Shown: piece by piece, positions 42,218-57,200 of the stretch
Numbering within the stretch: the first letter of the stretch is position 1
Layout: the number at the start of each line of letters is the position of its first letter
Source: Hippasteria phrygiana
Lineage: Eukaryota; Echinodermata; Asteroidea; Valvatida; Goniasteridae
Reading direction: 5' to 3'
DNA: 64,000 nucleotides
NCBI GenBank assembly: GCA_037893225.1
Contig: JAZGUH010000627.1
Span: 372,001 to 436,000, forward strand
The notes under the pieces: model-generated
Database searches by the model: none
The model's input: the letters and a program-made list of their open reading frames with translations, nothing else
What the model was told of the DNA's origin: nothing
Translations under genes and position numbers: made by a program

Positions 42218-45200
42218 CTGTTTGGGGGGGAAAACAGAAGGTTGACTGAGAAAGTGGCCTTCGAATGAATTCATCTTGTGGAGAAAAAAAGGCACATTAT
42301 ATCATGCACAACATACAGGCCTTTCAAGCAGACCCAGGTGAAAAAGTAGAACAGTAGAATTTTGGAGGACAAATCAGGATAAAGGTAGGGCTTTTGCGGG
42401 CTTGCAGTAGTCGTTTTCGTTGATACTCACCCATGCCAACAGCATCAACACTTCACAAGCTTCATTTGGCATGTTCTGTATTCACACTTGTGCTCCATCC
42501 TCGACTAAGCTCTTGGAAGTCAAGTTGCAGTACCCCTGCACCCAAGCCCTTTGTGTGATTTTCATGTGACAGTGTAAGACTTTCTAAAATGAGATTTCAT
42601 TTTCCGGAGTTGTGGGACAAAAAAGTACGAAAAAATGGGAAAAAGTAGGACAAGCATTAATACTTGAAAGCCTGAAAGCCTTTAAAGACCAACTCCAACG
42701 ATTTCCAAGTTTTATGTTTCAATTTTATTATGACCTATGTCTTATAAAACATACTTGTCAATATCACTATCTTTGACGCCAGTTTTTCTGTAAAATCTGG
42801 TCAATTTTATTGGTTGAACACTCAAGCGACCAGTCACTCTCCTAATAACGCAAGCGCAATACTACCGATGCGTCCGTATTGAGAGTCCATAATTTTACAC
42901 TACACCGGCACTGCTGCGTTCTGCACCACCTGGCGAGCGCGTATCAATTGCCATATAAGGACATTTATAGCACTACTCGCGCATGGCAAGAACCATTAAA
43001 TAGCTAAAGGGGTGTTTTACAAACCGAGGTTTTTTTACAAAATCATTGGAAATTGAAATTTTTTGGAGGTTTTTGCTGAATTATACAAAAAGGTATTTTA
43101 TGAATGGGAATAAATATGTGCTGGGCCGGTTTTAAACGGACATGTCTATTTAAAACCGCTTTGGGGCGTGGACGCTGGTAATGGCTCGGGACATTATCAA
43201 GCGCCCAGGCCCCAAGGCGGTTTTAAACATGTTTAAAACCGGCCCAGCACATATTTATTCCCTTATTTTTAATTCCCAATGTTTAATTCCACCACTTTTC
43301 AAAACCGTTGGGGTTGATCTTTGAAGACTTTTGAGACCTGCTGGAGACTTGACAGAAAGGACTTGATCAAAACTATATTAGTAGGATGTGTGCGTTATAA
43401 ATTTAGATGTGCCTTTAATACGACTACTGGGTTAAGACTTACCATCAGCTGGCCTGGGTGCTCCACACATGTTGCACTTGTCACGACGAGCAAAATTGTG
43501 ATTGCTGCAACCCCTGTGAAATGACAATAAGTGTTTTATGAATAAAACGTCACGTCAGTGCAACACTTTATAGGATCGGAAATTAAATCAAAACAGAAAC
43601 AAGAGGCTTGTGCAGCCAAGCATAACGTACACAATACCCCAATAATGGATTGAAAATGCAGAGATTGGCACAAATAGACGTCAACCGGTGGCAAGGGGTT
43701 AAGTTCAGAGATGAGATGCCCCTACAAAAATATATAAAACTGTATGAATACAATTTCAACTCCACACTTCACCTCTTGGCAATTATTGCAAAATACAACA
43801 ATTTGGCTTTCAAAAGACAAACGGGCTTGGGTATGCTTGAAAGAATGCATAGGACAAGTGGCAAAGCTAATGTGACTTGATTGGTTATAGAATGCCCACA
43901 GTGCCGTTTGAAACCGGTACCCTGAAAATGCACCCTTGTTCAGAAACCAAGGGATTTGCAAGCGAAATATGGTCGATGTCACAGAATGCCCGGGCACACA
44001 AATATGCTGCGCACAGCAAAATTTTGCTTCACCAAAACAGCTTCGAGGCTTGAATTGAACATCATGTAAGGTTCTGTAGTTTGCGTAGTTCATCAATATA
44101 AAAAAAATATGAAATAAAAATCGACTGCAAACTCTTGCCAACTAGGGTGGCTTGAAATATATCGATCCAAGCAGTAACTTTCATTCAAGCCATTTCTTCT
44201 GTTAAAATCACTCCATGGAATTTGGCCTCGACACTGGCCTCTTTTCCTTGTTCATCCAACAAAAAAGATCTCATAGCTAACAGTCCCTATGACCAGTTGT
44301 ACTCGGGGTAAAGAATTATGAGAACTTGAATACAGAGGAACTACTTACCCCTCGGTACAAATCCAATCGCCCTGCCTAGCACCGCCTCCCATGCCGCCGC
44401 CACCACCGCCACCCCTGTCCCCACCTCGACTTCCACGGAAGCCACCTCCGCTGTCACCATCACGACCACGGCCACGGAAACCACCACCACCACCACCACC
44501 TCCACCTCCGCCACTAGCACCTTGAAGAAAAAACAAAAACAGTATATTACTGTGACTGTACGTAATGTTTCATGTGGCACTGCTTTGTTCAATTACGAGT
44601 GCCAACTCAATATATTAGTCGAAACCCGACAGGGCAAACCCATGATTGTGTAAAAACCTTAAAAACTCAATCTAGTACGGCTTCAGTAGGGTATTTACAT
44701 ATCTACATCTGTATGGATTTTCATACGTTAACCTTAACAGTTCACACCACCTATATCATTTAGACCATCAAGCTAGTAGTACAAGTGATCCACTAGCAGT
44801 GTTGTAGGTCTCGAGACATGGTCTCGAGACATGGTCTCGGTCTCGAGACATGGTCTCGGTCTCGAGACATGGTCGCGGTCTCGAGACATGGTCTCGGTCT
44901 CGAGACATGGTCTCGGTCTCGAGACATGGTCTCGGTCTCGAGACATGGTCTCGGTCTCGAGACATGGTCTCGGTCTCGAGACATGGTCTCGAGACATGGT
45001 CTCGGTCTCGAGACATGGTCTCGGTCTCGAGACCTTTTTGAGGTCTCGGTCTTGTCCTATCAAAGTCTCGGTCTCGGGAGGGCTGGTCTCGGTCTCGAAA
45101 GTGCAGGTCTCGGATGCCAAGGTCTCGAGTTTTACCCCCGAGACCAGTCGAGACCACAGCAAAATACAATGCGCCACATAATCCAGTCTTCATCCATACA

Positions 45201-48200
45201 TAAACATTGTACTAAGTACAAGTTTCATGCTGGAGAATTAGGTTAAAGCTGGAATGGCGACCAGTCAATGCAGCTTGTTTATTCTGAGTTCTGGTACCCG
45301 CAGATGTGCGAAGCCAGGGTATTTGATTGGTGCACATGGTATGGGATTCCGATGACAAGTGCGCTTAATTTCTATGTGTGCAAATAGGTAGACACGTTCA
45401 AAGTTATTGCTCATAATGCTTACACAATGCATGCTTTTAGTGTTGGCCTACTAGGTAGTTTTATATAATTACATAAAAGGATATCTAGGGAAGTACAAGG
45501 CTAAGTGTGTTTGAAACTTTGTACGTACATAGTCTGGTATGTGTTGTAGATGAAAATGTAGGTGAAGCCATCAAATTATTTTTATATGAATTTTTAATTA
45601 ATGTTCGATTTTACTTTTTTCTTTATGGCGTTTTGAATAATTTAGAAATAAAATTAATTGATAGGCCTTCCTTAAAAAAAAAAAAAAAAAAATTTCAATA
45701 AACAACTTCGCAGAAAATCCAGTTGCATTGTCCATTCTGGATAATCAACAATTCTAGTCGGTTAATTTTTTTATTTAAATAATATTAGGAGAAATTACAA
45801 TCTGCCTGTCAGTGCCATAATATGCATGTCGAAAGTCTGAAAGCACAACTATTTACCAGTGGTGAAATAATAACTAAAGTGGAATTATTTAATTGATGAT
45901 TGCGTGCTGTGTGAGACTTTATAATTGAGCACTTAATTTTATACATGTATATCTTGCATAATTTAAGATGTCCTTGTTAAAGCCGAAAAACTAGATTTTA
46001 ATTTTTTTTGGATAAGATGATCCCCATATGAGTCATTAGCACAAATTATCATCCTTGGGAAGTTATCTTTTTGAGCATTTTAATCTAAAGCAGGGCACAA
46101 CACTCCATGAGGGAAATCAGCTTCAAAACCATACATTTTGATTTATGTTTGGTCTCGGTCTCCATAAGTCTCGAAAGAGCTGGTCTCGGTCTCGAAAGCC
46201 TCGGTCTCGAAAGCCTTGGTCTCGAACATGAAGGTCTCGACTACAACACTGTCCTTTAGACAGAATATTTTACAATTGGGGTGCCAATTTGTCAAGTGAA
46301 TGACAATAAATAAGGCAGACTTTATTCATTCAAATTGCAAAATCAGAGATTAACGTAAAATCAGTTTTGAAGGAACAAAAAGTATCATTGACTTAATACT
46401 GCAGTTTGTGAATTTTGGTGCATTCAAGATGGTTCCTACAACAAATAGCAAGGGTTTTAAGGTTTACACGGTTTATCTTAAACAAGATAATGGATGCCTC
46501 CTTACCGAATCCTCCACCGCCCCGCCCTCTGAAGTTACCCCCGAAGTTGGCACGGGACGTGGCAAACTCCACCTTGATCGTGTTTCCATAGAAATCCTTG
46601 CCTGAGGAAAGAAGAGAATTATTTAGCAACAAGACAAAACTTTTCATTGCAATCTATTCATTTTATTCCCTCAATTTTATTTCTTCTGGCTGACCAGAGC
46701 ATGTGTAATGGATTTTAAGTCATTTCATCTACAGGCATAAAATGTCAGCCTGAATTACACATAGCTTAAGTTCGGACTCTCCTCCCCACCCCAAAATTCA
46801 GTATCGCTCAAGACTACTTCTGGTGGACGGCCGATGATATTCCAGAGTGTACTGAAATTTTTTTTTTTTCAAAAATGAATTTTGTTTGGACAATTTATCA
46901 ACATGAAAGACAACCACTTTTCTAGCGAGCAGGGAAAACCCAGCTTTATGTAGTGTTACAGTGAAATCTCGATAAGTAAAAACTGGTTAATTTAAAAACC
47001 TGTTTAACTCTAAGTAAACATTTATTCCACTCAAAAGAATAGCAAATCATGTATAAACATGCCCACTAACTCAAAATTTCGGACTGATAACTCCGGTTAA
47101 GTCGAACTCAAAATCCTCGGGTGCAGAAATAAACTTGCGTAATTATGCCACGGAAGAAACAAATCCTTTTGTCAAGTTGAGAAATCTCCCACGATCACAT
47201 TCAATAAACCCAAACTCAGCGATAGAAAAGCAACAATGGGGCAATTAGCACCCGTAGTATCGTTGGAGCAGCCTATTCATTGCAGTGCAACTTACAATGA
47301 TCAAGGCATATGCTACCGCCGGTGACCCGCGCAGGAAGGCCGAAGATGCAAAGCGGCCGCAACGGTTGCCTCAATCCTTTGAAGAAATGCGCCCAGTACT
47401 GCACGCAACCACAATAAAGTTGGAAATGATTTAAGTGAACTGCATGCTGACCAATCACACAGTTGCACATGCTTGCTGCAGTGACGTATTGCGGGTGGCT
47501 GGATCGTTTCAAGGCACGCCGCCCCGCTGTACGGGATCGTTTTCTCGATCGAGAGAGGGCGCATGCCGTCTCGAGAGAGGGCGCATTCCATCTCGAGAGA
47601 TGACAGACGAATGGACTGCGCAATGTTTTGGCGGAAGAAACATCTTTAACGCCGATGAACAGGCCTGTTTTATTGTCTCTTGTAGGACCATTCCCTCACA
47701 CTAAAGGGGGAGACCAGCAATGGCTGAAAGCGAAGCAAAGATAACCTAAAAATGTGATGATTTCGTGCTCTATTGCACGGCCGTTACATTGGAGATTCGC
47801 TTGGTATTCACGTACGTAATCTTTGGGGGAAAAGGGGCACCTTTGGTAACTCGAAGCTCCGCTTAACTCGAAATTGGAGTCCATTCCCCCGAGGTTCGAC
47901 TTATCGAGATTTCACTATGTTATCTGCTCTGTGCACAACCATAGAGGGCACTGTCTGCTCAACCAATGAAGGTAAAGCGTGGACACCTGCATTGAGCACA
48001 AACCGATCCTGGCATACCAACAGCTCAGTGTATAGGGCCAATTTCCAACTGAATGCAGACAAAAATCACAGCATGCACTGTGTACGTCCTCTAGTGTTGG
48101 GGCATGGACAAAAGGCACCAATCACCCACAGTACATAAAACAGTCATTTTCAGATTTTCACTGCAAGAGGGCCATAGACTATGTGCAATGGCCATCTTCG

Positions 48201-51200
48201 AGGCTAATGCCCGTGGTAAGCATGGGTAAACCCTTTGTGCTTACATTGTTAAAGAAATTAAATAACAAATATACCTCAAAGATGGCCGATACGCAAAAGG
48301 TCTATTCTGTGCAAAGCGCTGTTAAAATCTGTACCACTAACTTTAACAGCTAAAAGAAATGACAATATGATGAACTTTAGAAGAAATTCTAACTGAAATA
48401 ACTCTGCGACTTTCTGTTTGTTACTGACCATTAAACCATTCAATGGCGGCATTGGCTGAGGGAGGGTCGTCATAGGTCACTGTGGCCTCCCCGATCTGTT
48501 GGTTGGTCTGTTTGTTCTTGTAGATCCACACCTTGGGCTTAGCCAGCTTCTTATCAATCTAGTCCACACAAAGTATAAAATGACCTTGTCAATTTCAACG
48601 GCCCTTTGCCAGCTTTTTTAGTGCATGATCGGTTTCTACAACGAAGTTTAACAGGTCTTTTTTTTTCTCTTCCTGTTTTTCCCTGTATTGAGACCAATAG
48701 ACGAATCCCCAATTGACGAAAACAACGATCTGCGCTCTTCCGGGGTTGAAAGCGAGGCGCTCCGTACAAAGCAAACAACTTACTATGCTGATCATGCGCT
48801 GCCATTTATGGCGCGATTTATTCATGCACGAATGAATTTCTTGAATGGCATTGTGTTTGTTTAACACTGCGATCCTCACTTTGATCCCGGAAGTGCACAA
48901 AGGAGGCTAATGTGAAATTCGTCTATTGGACGTTTAAAAAAAAGCTAATACTCGGTGGTCGAGTGGTAAGACTTCTGTACTAGAAAGCAGGAGGTCGTGG
49001 GTTTGAGTCCCACCAGAGTGATTTTTTTCAGATAATCTCTTGGGACAACATCAAGTATACAGTGTTTATAAAATATGTCGGTGAAGGGCAAAACCCTATA
49101 TATTGAATCTATTTCATTGTGTAAGACAATTTCAATTAATTTCAACTCTGATGAAGACTTGAATTGCAAGTCACCTTCATTTTAATGTAGCAAGAAAATA
49201 GTGAAAGGGTTTTTTAAGAACAATTTCAGATATTTTTTGTAAATTTTATTTTTGTATTGATCCTCTTTGGGCAATTACCTTGATGATACCGATCTTGCCA
49301 AAGTAGTCCACAAGCTGATCCTCGCTGGTCTCGCCAAGTCCACTTATGAAAACCGTATCGTTGGACAGATCCTTCCTCGGTTCAGCTGTGCAGTCATTGA
49401 CAAGGTTTCAAGAAACTTTGATTTACCGTTATTACCCATGATCAACGAGAATCCGATTATTCCTGGAATACCTCACTCCCCCACTGTTCACACCGAGGCC
49501 CATTAGCAGTGGAAATCTGAGAATGACTTTCATGAGAGTACCATTTTCCCATCTTCGCCCCACCTATGCTAAACTTGGAAACTGTACATCGAGCTATATG
49601 CCTTTAACTTTGCACACGCTTTGCACAAGTTGGACATTGGTTGCGTACACTCTCTGCTGTTTAAAATTGGTTGCGCACACTCCGCCGTTTGTCCACAAGG
49701 GCGGACTGGCAAATCAGCTAAATGACAGGTCCATGCATGGTCATTGTTAGGCTCAAAGCACCCACGCTGAGCTCAGTGTTGGAAGGTGCTAGTGGCAAAC
49801 CTACATGTATACGTGCACGAGATGTTGGCTTCTTACAGCATCAAGGGCAGTGGATTGCATAATTGAATACAACGCCACTACATGTACATGTATATCAAAC
49901 ACAGGATAATGTTCAGTACAGAGCTTGTTTGATATATGTTCCTACTAAATACAACAATTTGGGAGCAAAAGAGGATGTTCACTATAGTAAAAAAAAAATT
50001 CTACTTCACTCAGTGAATTCAACAGTTCGACATTAAACCTTACCACCTTGGGTGCATGCAAAATCATTGATGGATTTGGCAAGGTTAGGGTTAATTAAAA
50101 CGGGTCATTCCTTGAACAACCCGATTTAGTGTTTGTCCAATTTGGAATTTGTTACTTTTTCTTTTGACTGCCAACATTTATAGGTCAATGGATTAAGTTT
50201 ATCTGCATAAATCTTACCGTTTCCCATACCGTTGCAGGAACATTTAATAAAATTGACTATGGGGCACTCCGGGATGGGCCAAAATTCTTTATCACTCAAA
50301 TGAGTCCAATGTAAGTACAAATCCATTTTTTTTTATTATACTAAATTACAAAATCTGTGCAAAGGTTGCAAGCAAAAAACAAGTACTTACCTGCATCATA
50401 AGAACTGCCCCCACCCATGCTTCCAGCTCCACTGCCGCCGCCACCACTGCCGCCGCCACCACTGCCGCCTCCAGCACCGCCGCTGCCACCGCGGCCAGAA
50501 TCTATCGGAAGAAGAGAACAGGTGATCGTGTTAATACACGTCCACTAGTACTGAACATGAAGACATTGGCAAAGACAATGACATGAAGAGAAATGTGGTT
50601 ATTCTTCACTATAAATACGAACACACCTAGATATTTTGTGGGTTTCAAATCTTGCTTCCTGAGCTAATAAAAAAAACTCTATTGTATATGACAATTTGCA
50701 GAGTAGAACACGATCCTAAAGTTTACGTAAAGACAAAAGCCCAAATCCTGTTGATATACTTGTACGGCGTGACAGTAAATTCTGTCTGCCATTCCAAGCA
50801 TTGAACTCTTAACTGGGATATGAAACAATATAAGGTCCAACAATTTGAAGGCAACAAGAGATACGCTGAACTGCCATTTTGTGCCAACTACAGACATAAT
50901 GTGACCTCTTAAGGGAAACATTTTCGAAGCTCTTTTTGTAAACATGGCCATTTTTCACTAACTTAATATTCACAAAAGTCTGTTCTTCCAAAATAAGTAC
51001 TGGAATCGGAACATCCAAACTCAACAGTAATACCAACACATTACGGTATCAAAATCGATCAAGTCAATAAATAAAAAAATATTTCATGAAGCACTACAAA
51101 AAAAAAACCTCTTCTGTTTGGAATACATAGCCATGAAAAACACCTGAAAATTCCATTTCAACCGAAGATATGAAAGTAGAGTTGAAGCCGACACTTCAAC

Positions 51201-54200
51201 TATTACCACAAAATACAGAAAGCTTAAATCTGTTCTGATGCAATGTACATTTGTTCCGTGAAGTAAAGTGTGTAACCCACTCCCAAACCAGTAACATGTT
51301 GCCACAAAATGTTTACTCTACAAAGCAGCGACACATTTCTATGCAACAGACCAATCCCAGTGTAGTTTTCTACCATCCTGGTATTTTTGTTGTGGGGATA
51401 CATGCGTCTCTTGATACTTGAAATGCAGTCTCAAATGTTTTAAAATGAGAAACCGAGGCAAACTGTCTAATTTGAGAAGCTCACATCACATTCTGTGAAA
51501 CACATTGGAATTAAAGCATAACAAAAAGTGTACACCCAATTTGCAGTTGTACAGCGAAGCAAAAACAAACATGTTCAAACACTGTACAATATTTCTGAAA
51601 TTTTCTTTTAGCCCTGATGTGTTTTACAACCCAGGACACATTTTGGACATAATTGTACTTCAACTTGAAGAGGAACCGAGGAAAAAAAGAAAGAAGTAAA
51701 ACCAATTCTTTCACACTTGTTCCATCTGTATTCTTGACCTCTTAACAGCAACGTTACAACGTTTAAGCCTTTGTGGTTAGTTCTATCTCGCTAAACTATA
51801 ACCAAAGCAAAAGAAAAACCCAAGTGAAGAACCTAGAAGATGAAATCATTTCATTTTATTTTTACCCATTCTTTTTTGCAACCGCACTATCTGCGAACTA
51901 CGTGCTACCGTTATTTCCTAACCCCATGCTTGTCTGCACTTGCATCCTCTTCTGAACTACTCAGATACCAGTTAAAGATTACCAAAATCACCATGAGCAC
52001 AAAGTAGCAAATTTTCTGTACATTTGAAGTAAATGTACAGAGCAGATTGAACAATCCACCAAAGTGTACATTACACAAGATAAGGCCGTGTCCGAAATGG
52101 GCATCTAGAGCTACAGCTACGTCACGCGTAGTTGTAATGGACGAACACCTAGACAATAGCCTTAGACAATAGATTCGGATGCAGCCTAAATGTATAACAA
52201 TCTTCGACCAGCATGAGTGTTAATGTGTGTGGGATGTTAGCTTCAGGGGTTATTTAGAACATGTGTACATACATGTACTCTAAATTAAGACTTGCATGTT
52301 CGCCCAGGATACATCCCAGGAAACTTTCATAATGTACACGCACAGGACATTTTTTGTGTACATACATGTACAGCATTGTCCCTTTAAAAATAAGCTAAAA
52401 AAATTATCTTAGGAATACATTTATTTGTATGACAAGAACTTAAGTGTAACATGCATTGCTTGATTTATCTGTCTTTCAAAGTTGTCCAATGAAACTACTT
52501 CTATAAACATTAACCCTAACACCCTAGGGTGTGTAGAAAATAATATTAAAATTGGAGGATTCAGGACTGTTAGAGTTGACCATCTTTATATGGCTCAGTT
52601 AAATATTATCAAACTAAAAAAACAAAAAACAATTCATACCAACAAATCTCTAGTCTGAGACACCCCTTCAGATTCTACACCCAGAATACCCAGGTTTGGA
52701 CACCCCTTCATATTATGCACCCGGGATATCCCGGTTTTCACACACCCCTTCAGATTATGCACCTTGGATATCCTGAGTTTCACGCACCCATTCAGATTAT
52801 GCACCTGGGATACTCTGGGTTTCACGCACCCCTTCAGATTCTGCATCTTGGGATATCACAGCGGGCACAACTGTGTAAATTACTGAATGGGGCACCAGAG
52901 CAATGCACGTTAGGCAGTGCAGGAGACATGTGTCCAGTCTGTGCTTGACCATACAGTGCTACTACAATACCCCTGAATAAAAAAACCTGGTTCAAGAATA
53001 CATGTATTTCTAGCGAATAGCGTATTCACAACATGATTCCTTAGTAAACAACATTGGACATTTTAACTCTTCGTTGGACCGATTCTTGGAAGTGTCTCAT
53101 CTTAGAAACAAAGGGGAATCTGCCGATTTGAACCTGTGTGGAATCAAACACTGAGCGATGCAGATAGCCACTGACAAAGCAATGCTAAACACCCAATGCC
53201 ATTCATCTTACCATAATTCCAGGAATCGCTGTGTGCGTGTATGTGTGTCCGTAATTCGATTATCTCTAGAACCGGGCAATGTTTGAAGTTTAATATCGGC
53301 AGGTGTATTGCTCAGGACCCAAGAATGTGCAATGTCAAGTTTGAAGTTGTTTGGATGAGCGGTTCTCAAAAAGCAGCAATACTGGAGACCTAGACCCGCA
53401 AACAAAACAGTATAGACCACCACGCACTGCTGCACATTTTGAAAGGGGCAGTGCACTGTACTGCCACGGGTATAGACCGACACTCCTGCAATGGGGCGTG
53501 ATCTAATATGCAAATTAGACGCATGAGCATCAGTATTACAAAACCAGCTCTTCCCAAGAAACTCCCTTCCAAAGCTGTGATACACATGTGGCATGCAAAC
53601 ACCCGTGGCATTTTTTAAACGAAAGCCAAGCAATTTGTCCTTTTCCAACATGGAAATTTTGAACAGGCACTGCACTAGTGTAGTACACATTGCGTACACT
53701 ATTGACATACAAAAAGCTCCCACAAGTATACCCCCCCCCCCCCCAAAAAAAAATCACCGAATGTATCAAATAGTGAATATGGCATAAAATTTTTTTACAA
53801 GTACACATTTACCCCATGGTGTTAAAAAAAAAATTATATACGCTCCTTGAGCCATGAATAAAAGAAAAACTTTAACAAATTGTGTGTGGTTGTGTAAGTC
53901 GTCGCATTCAAGACCCATATTCATTGTCCTGAACTTAAAGTCCGAAGTCCTCCGTGATACAGAAAACGGACGGAATTTCACGGAAAATGAGGACAACACG
54001 GAATTCTATATAAACTGCCAAAAAATGCATGAAAACTTAAAAAGGAACCTAATAAACCGTTATCGTGATTTTTCGTAGTGTTGTATTCATTCCTTTCTTA
54101 CCAAATATGCACATCGTACCGGTACTGAAGCAATTGCTGGCCAAACGCACGCACGTACGTACGTGCTGCGACATCACTGGTAACACGGCAGTACTGCAGA

Positions 54201-57200
54201 GATTCGTATGTCATTGGGAACCAGCTGAGTTCGTGTCAAATGCAAATTGAAGTCTTGGTTCCAAGATGCCTTTTGCAGTGCGATTCAACATGCGACAAGC
54301 ACGCTGCATGCAGCGCGTGGTATAAAGAAGGTAAATACGCCGCGCTAGGAATGACCGCAAAGAACGTCTTGAAACCTAGACTACCACATCGCCAGCATTC
54401 ACAACTGTTACACGACGACCTGCTGGGCTCTCACCGCGCGCGCGCGCAGTGGTACCGGATTGGTGCACAGACAAGATGTCCGTCATGAATTATGCATCAC
54501 AGAACAACATCGCATCCATTGTATGCATGTACATTGTATGCACGATATTCTGTATGCCCCGCGGCCAGCATGCAGGCTACCACGTGCGTGCGTTGACAGA
54601 GCGAAACTTCAACTTGTGTGTGATCGCGGTGTCAGTATTTTTCGGATTTAATGGCGATATTGAAGGGCGCTTTAACTAAGTTGCAGTGCACATCAACATG
54701 CAACCGAAAGCCTGAAGTGAAAGGTATGTTAAAAGAAACCCGAAGAAAACGGAATTTTAAATTTTAAGAAAACGGAACTTTGATTTTAGAAAACGGGAAA
54801 CTTGGGACTTTACCTGAACTCAATATGCCAAAGGAGAACCATGCTAGACAGCTTTGAGACACTTGAAGGATGTCCTACATGTACACTGTATAGATTGCAG
54901 ACTGTAGTTGTCATTATAATTATAATTAGGGAGGCTAATCATCCTTACTCGCAGCTGGGGTGCTGAATTGCGAAGGACGCGGCTACAACGTGGTCGAGTC
55001 AAAAGGCACATAAAGATGCCTCTGGCAGCCGGCCATACCACCCATATCTAACCACGGAGCACAGCCAATTTATAAACAAATGCAAATGGAAAGTCCTTCC
55101 CCTAAAAACAAATATTAAAAATCTACTGAAAAACTTGTCATAAAAATGCTCAAATTCTAAACCTATCTACGTACCACAAAAGTTAATGTAATCTGGCAAC
55201 CAAGCCAGTTCATACGTAGCAAATATGAAATACTTTTTTCAGACATTCTTTTCCCAAAACTTAGGGAAAAGGCAAAAAAAAATGTTCCATGCAGTATTTA
55301 CTATCAACTTTTACAAGCATGAACATACCCGTTAGCCAAACATCAGCAATTTTTTTTTAATACATTGTACATACGCAGTTCGCGCACATGTACACATTGT
55401 TAAACTCTGCTTATCACCTTATAACAGACATTTAGAATTTGAAATACTACATTACACAATCCATGTTTCCTTAAATTTATGATAGCGATTAAAAAAAAAA
55501 AAGGCCGTGTTCTGGTTAGCCAGCCATTCGGCCTTGTGTTTTATGACCCATGAAACAAATTCTACAAACTGCACGACTGCTTTCACATCACACAAAGGGG
55601 CTGCCCAAACCCAAATAAGGCTGTGCTAGATCTTTGTACTCCATCCAAATCTACATGTATAGATCTCTAGATTTTTGAGACACTTAAAATTCCCGAAGAT
55701 CTGACTTGAACGTATCACTCACGTTCTTAACTGCACAGCAACAAATGCAAAAATTACATGTAACTACAAAGATGTTTCCAATAATCAGGTTTTTTTTTGC
55801 TTCACAGCTATCACATATGGATGGCTCAACGCATTTCAATGACTGACCAGCAGAAAGATACAATTCCTAGCTAAAGTTTCGGCAACCTCCACACCAACAA
55901 GGTAAACTATATTAAAATTTCAGTCCATAAAATAATTAAAAGGTGGAAGAGTCTAAGCTATCTGCTATGCAATATTCCCAAACCCAACCGTACGCCGATG
56001 TTTAACTGCAGTACCTTGTACGTGAAAGTTACATTATGTGCACCACCATCAACCCCCAACTCACAGCACCCCCAATTTAATTATTTTTTAATATTAAATT
56101 AAATAAAATAAAATTCCTAAAAAGTGCAATGTTTCATTAACTTTTAAACAACTTCGGTTTCAAGACCACTTACTATTTTATGTGTTGCTGTTTATCAGGT
56201 TCAACTTACACATGCTTTATAGTTGAGGTGTTAATTTTCAAAGTGAATAAAGAAAACTGGCATGAACGGGATTCGAACCTGCGACCTCCTGAATACCGTA
56301 CCGGCGCTCTACCAACTGAGCTATCCTGCCCTATGTTGACGGTCTCCCAAATTGTCAGTATCTTTGTTCGGGTGGGTGCTAGTCAGAAGCCATAAACCCA
56401 TAATGCCATATAGCCAGGGATCACACCCAATTTTACGATACAACCTGGGAAGCAACATGTTTACCATTAATTACAAATGCATGGATTCGTATCGGAATGA
56501 ATTGTTCCGATACGATATTTCCTTCAAAATGATATTCTAGATGAGGTGACTGCAGAACATTGTACACCAACACTATGCAGATATATGTACCACCAGGCTA
56601 CATTTTTCAGAACTTTCCAGATGCTCCTATGCAAGACACCCGACATTTGACTGTCAATTTCTTGCCTACATGTAGCTACAGGCAAAATGAAATTAAGGTA
56701 CAAAAGGGTTGATCCACGGATAACCTTGAACCCGATCTTCCATTTGCCATTCTTGAGAAGTCTCTCCCGAAATAAAAAATTACACGTACAGTTAACTAAC
56801 CCAGGGACAGGAAAAAACACACGACAAATGCCTTCCCAACTGTCAACGAGTTTAAGGGTTTGGAATATCCACTAGAACCCCAGAAGCCGGTTAGTTAATT
56901 AAGCATCAGTCTAGTGGACTGTGACCCAACCCGTACATTTATCTGGAGGTAAAGTAACTTAACCTAGCATTTATATTTTATTAATCTCATGCTGAACACT
57001 CGGAGCATTATAAAACCAATAGCAAAATGCTTTTTTTGCCTTTCTCCAACTTCCATCATTCATTATGCTGTACGGTAAAAAAAATGTTTGAAGGCCAGTA
57101 AAGTCTTGGACGAGATTAGAAAACCATCACTCCATAATAGTACACCTTAGAATAAGTTAGTCGGGCAAATTTCTTGAGTAAATTGTCTTGTGATCAGACA

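Noticed and set aside
41939..42295. 118-codon Val/Ala-rich minus-strand frame
   Set aside because: It is a shadow of the FET terminal exon in another frame. The RGG/PY frame is the real one.
44768..45246. Frames of up to 142 codons with RDRDHVSRP / LETWSRSRDM repeats on both strands
   Set aside because: They are products of the GGTCTCGGTCTCGAGACAT minisatellite inside the hAT-like element.
53208..53723. 171-codon minus-strand frame in a FET intron
   Set aside because: No recognised domain, no splice context linking it to the gene, and unremarkable composition. It could be an old retroelement piece, but I cannot support that.
56259..56330. Possible functional tRNA gene on the minus strand
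   Set aside because: The anticodon stem does not pair, position 33 is not T, and the same leader and trailer surround other copies, so it is a SINE.
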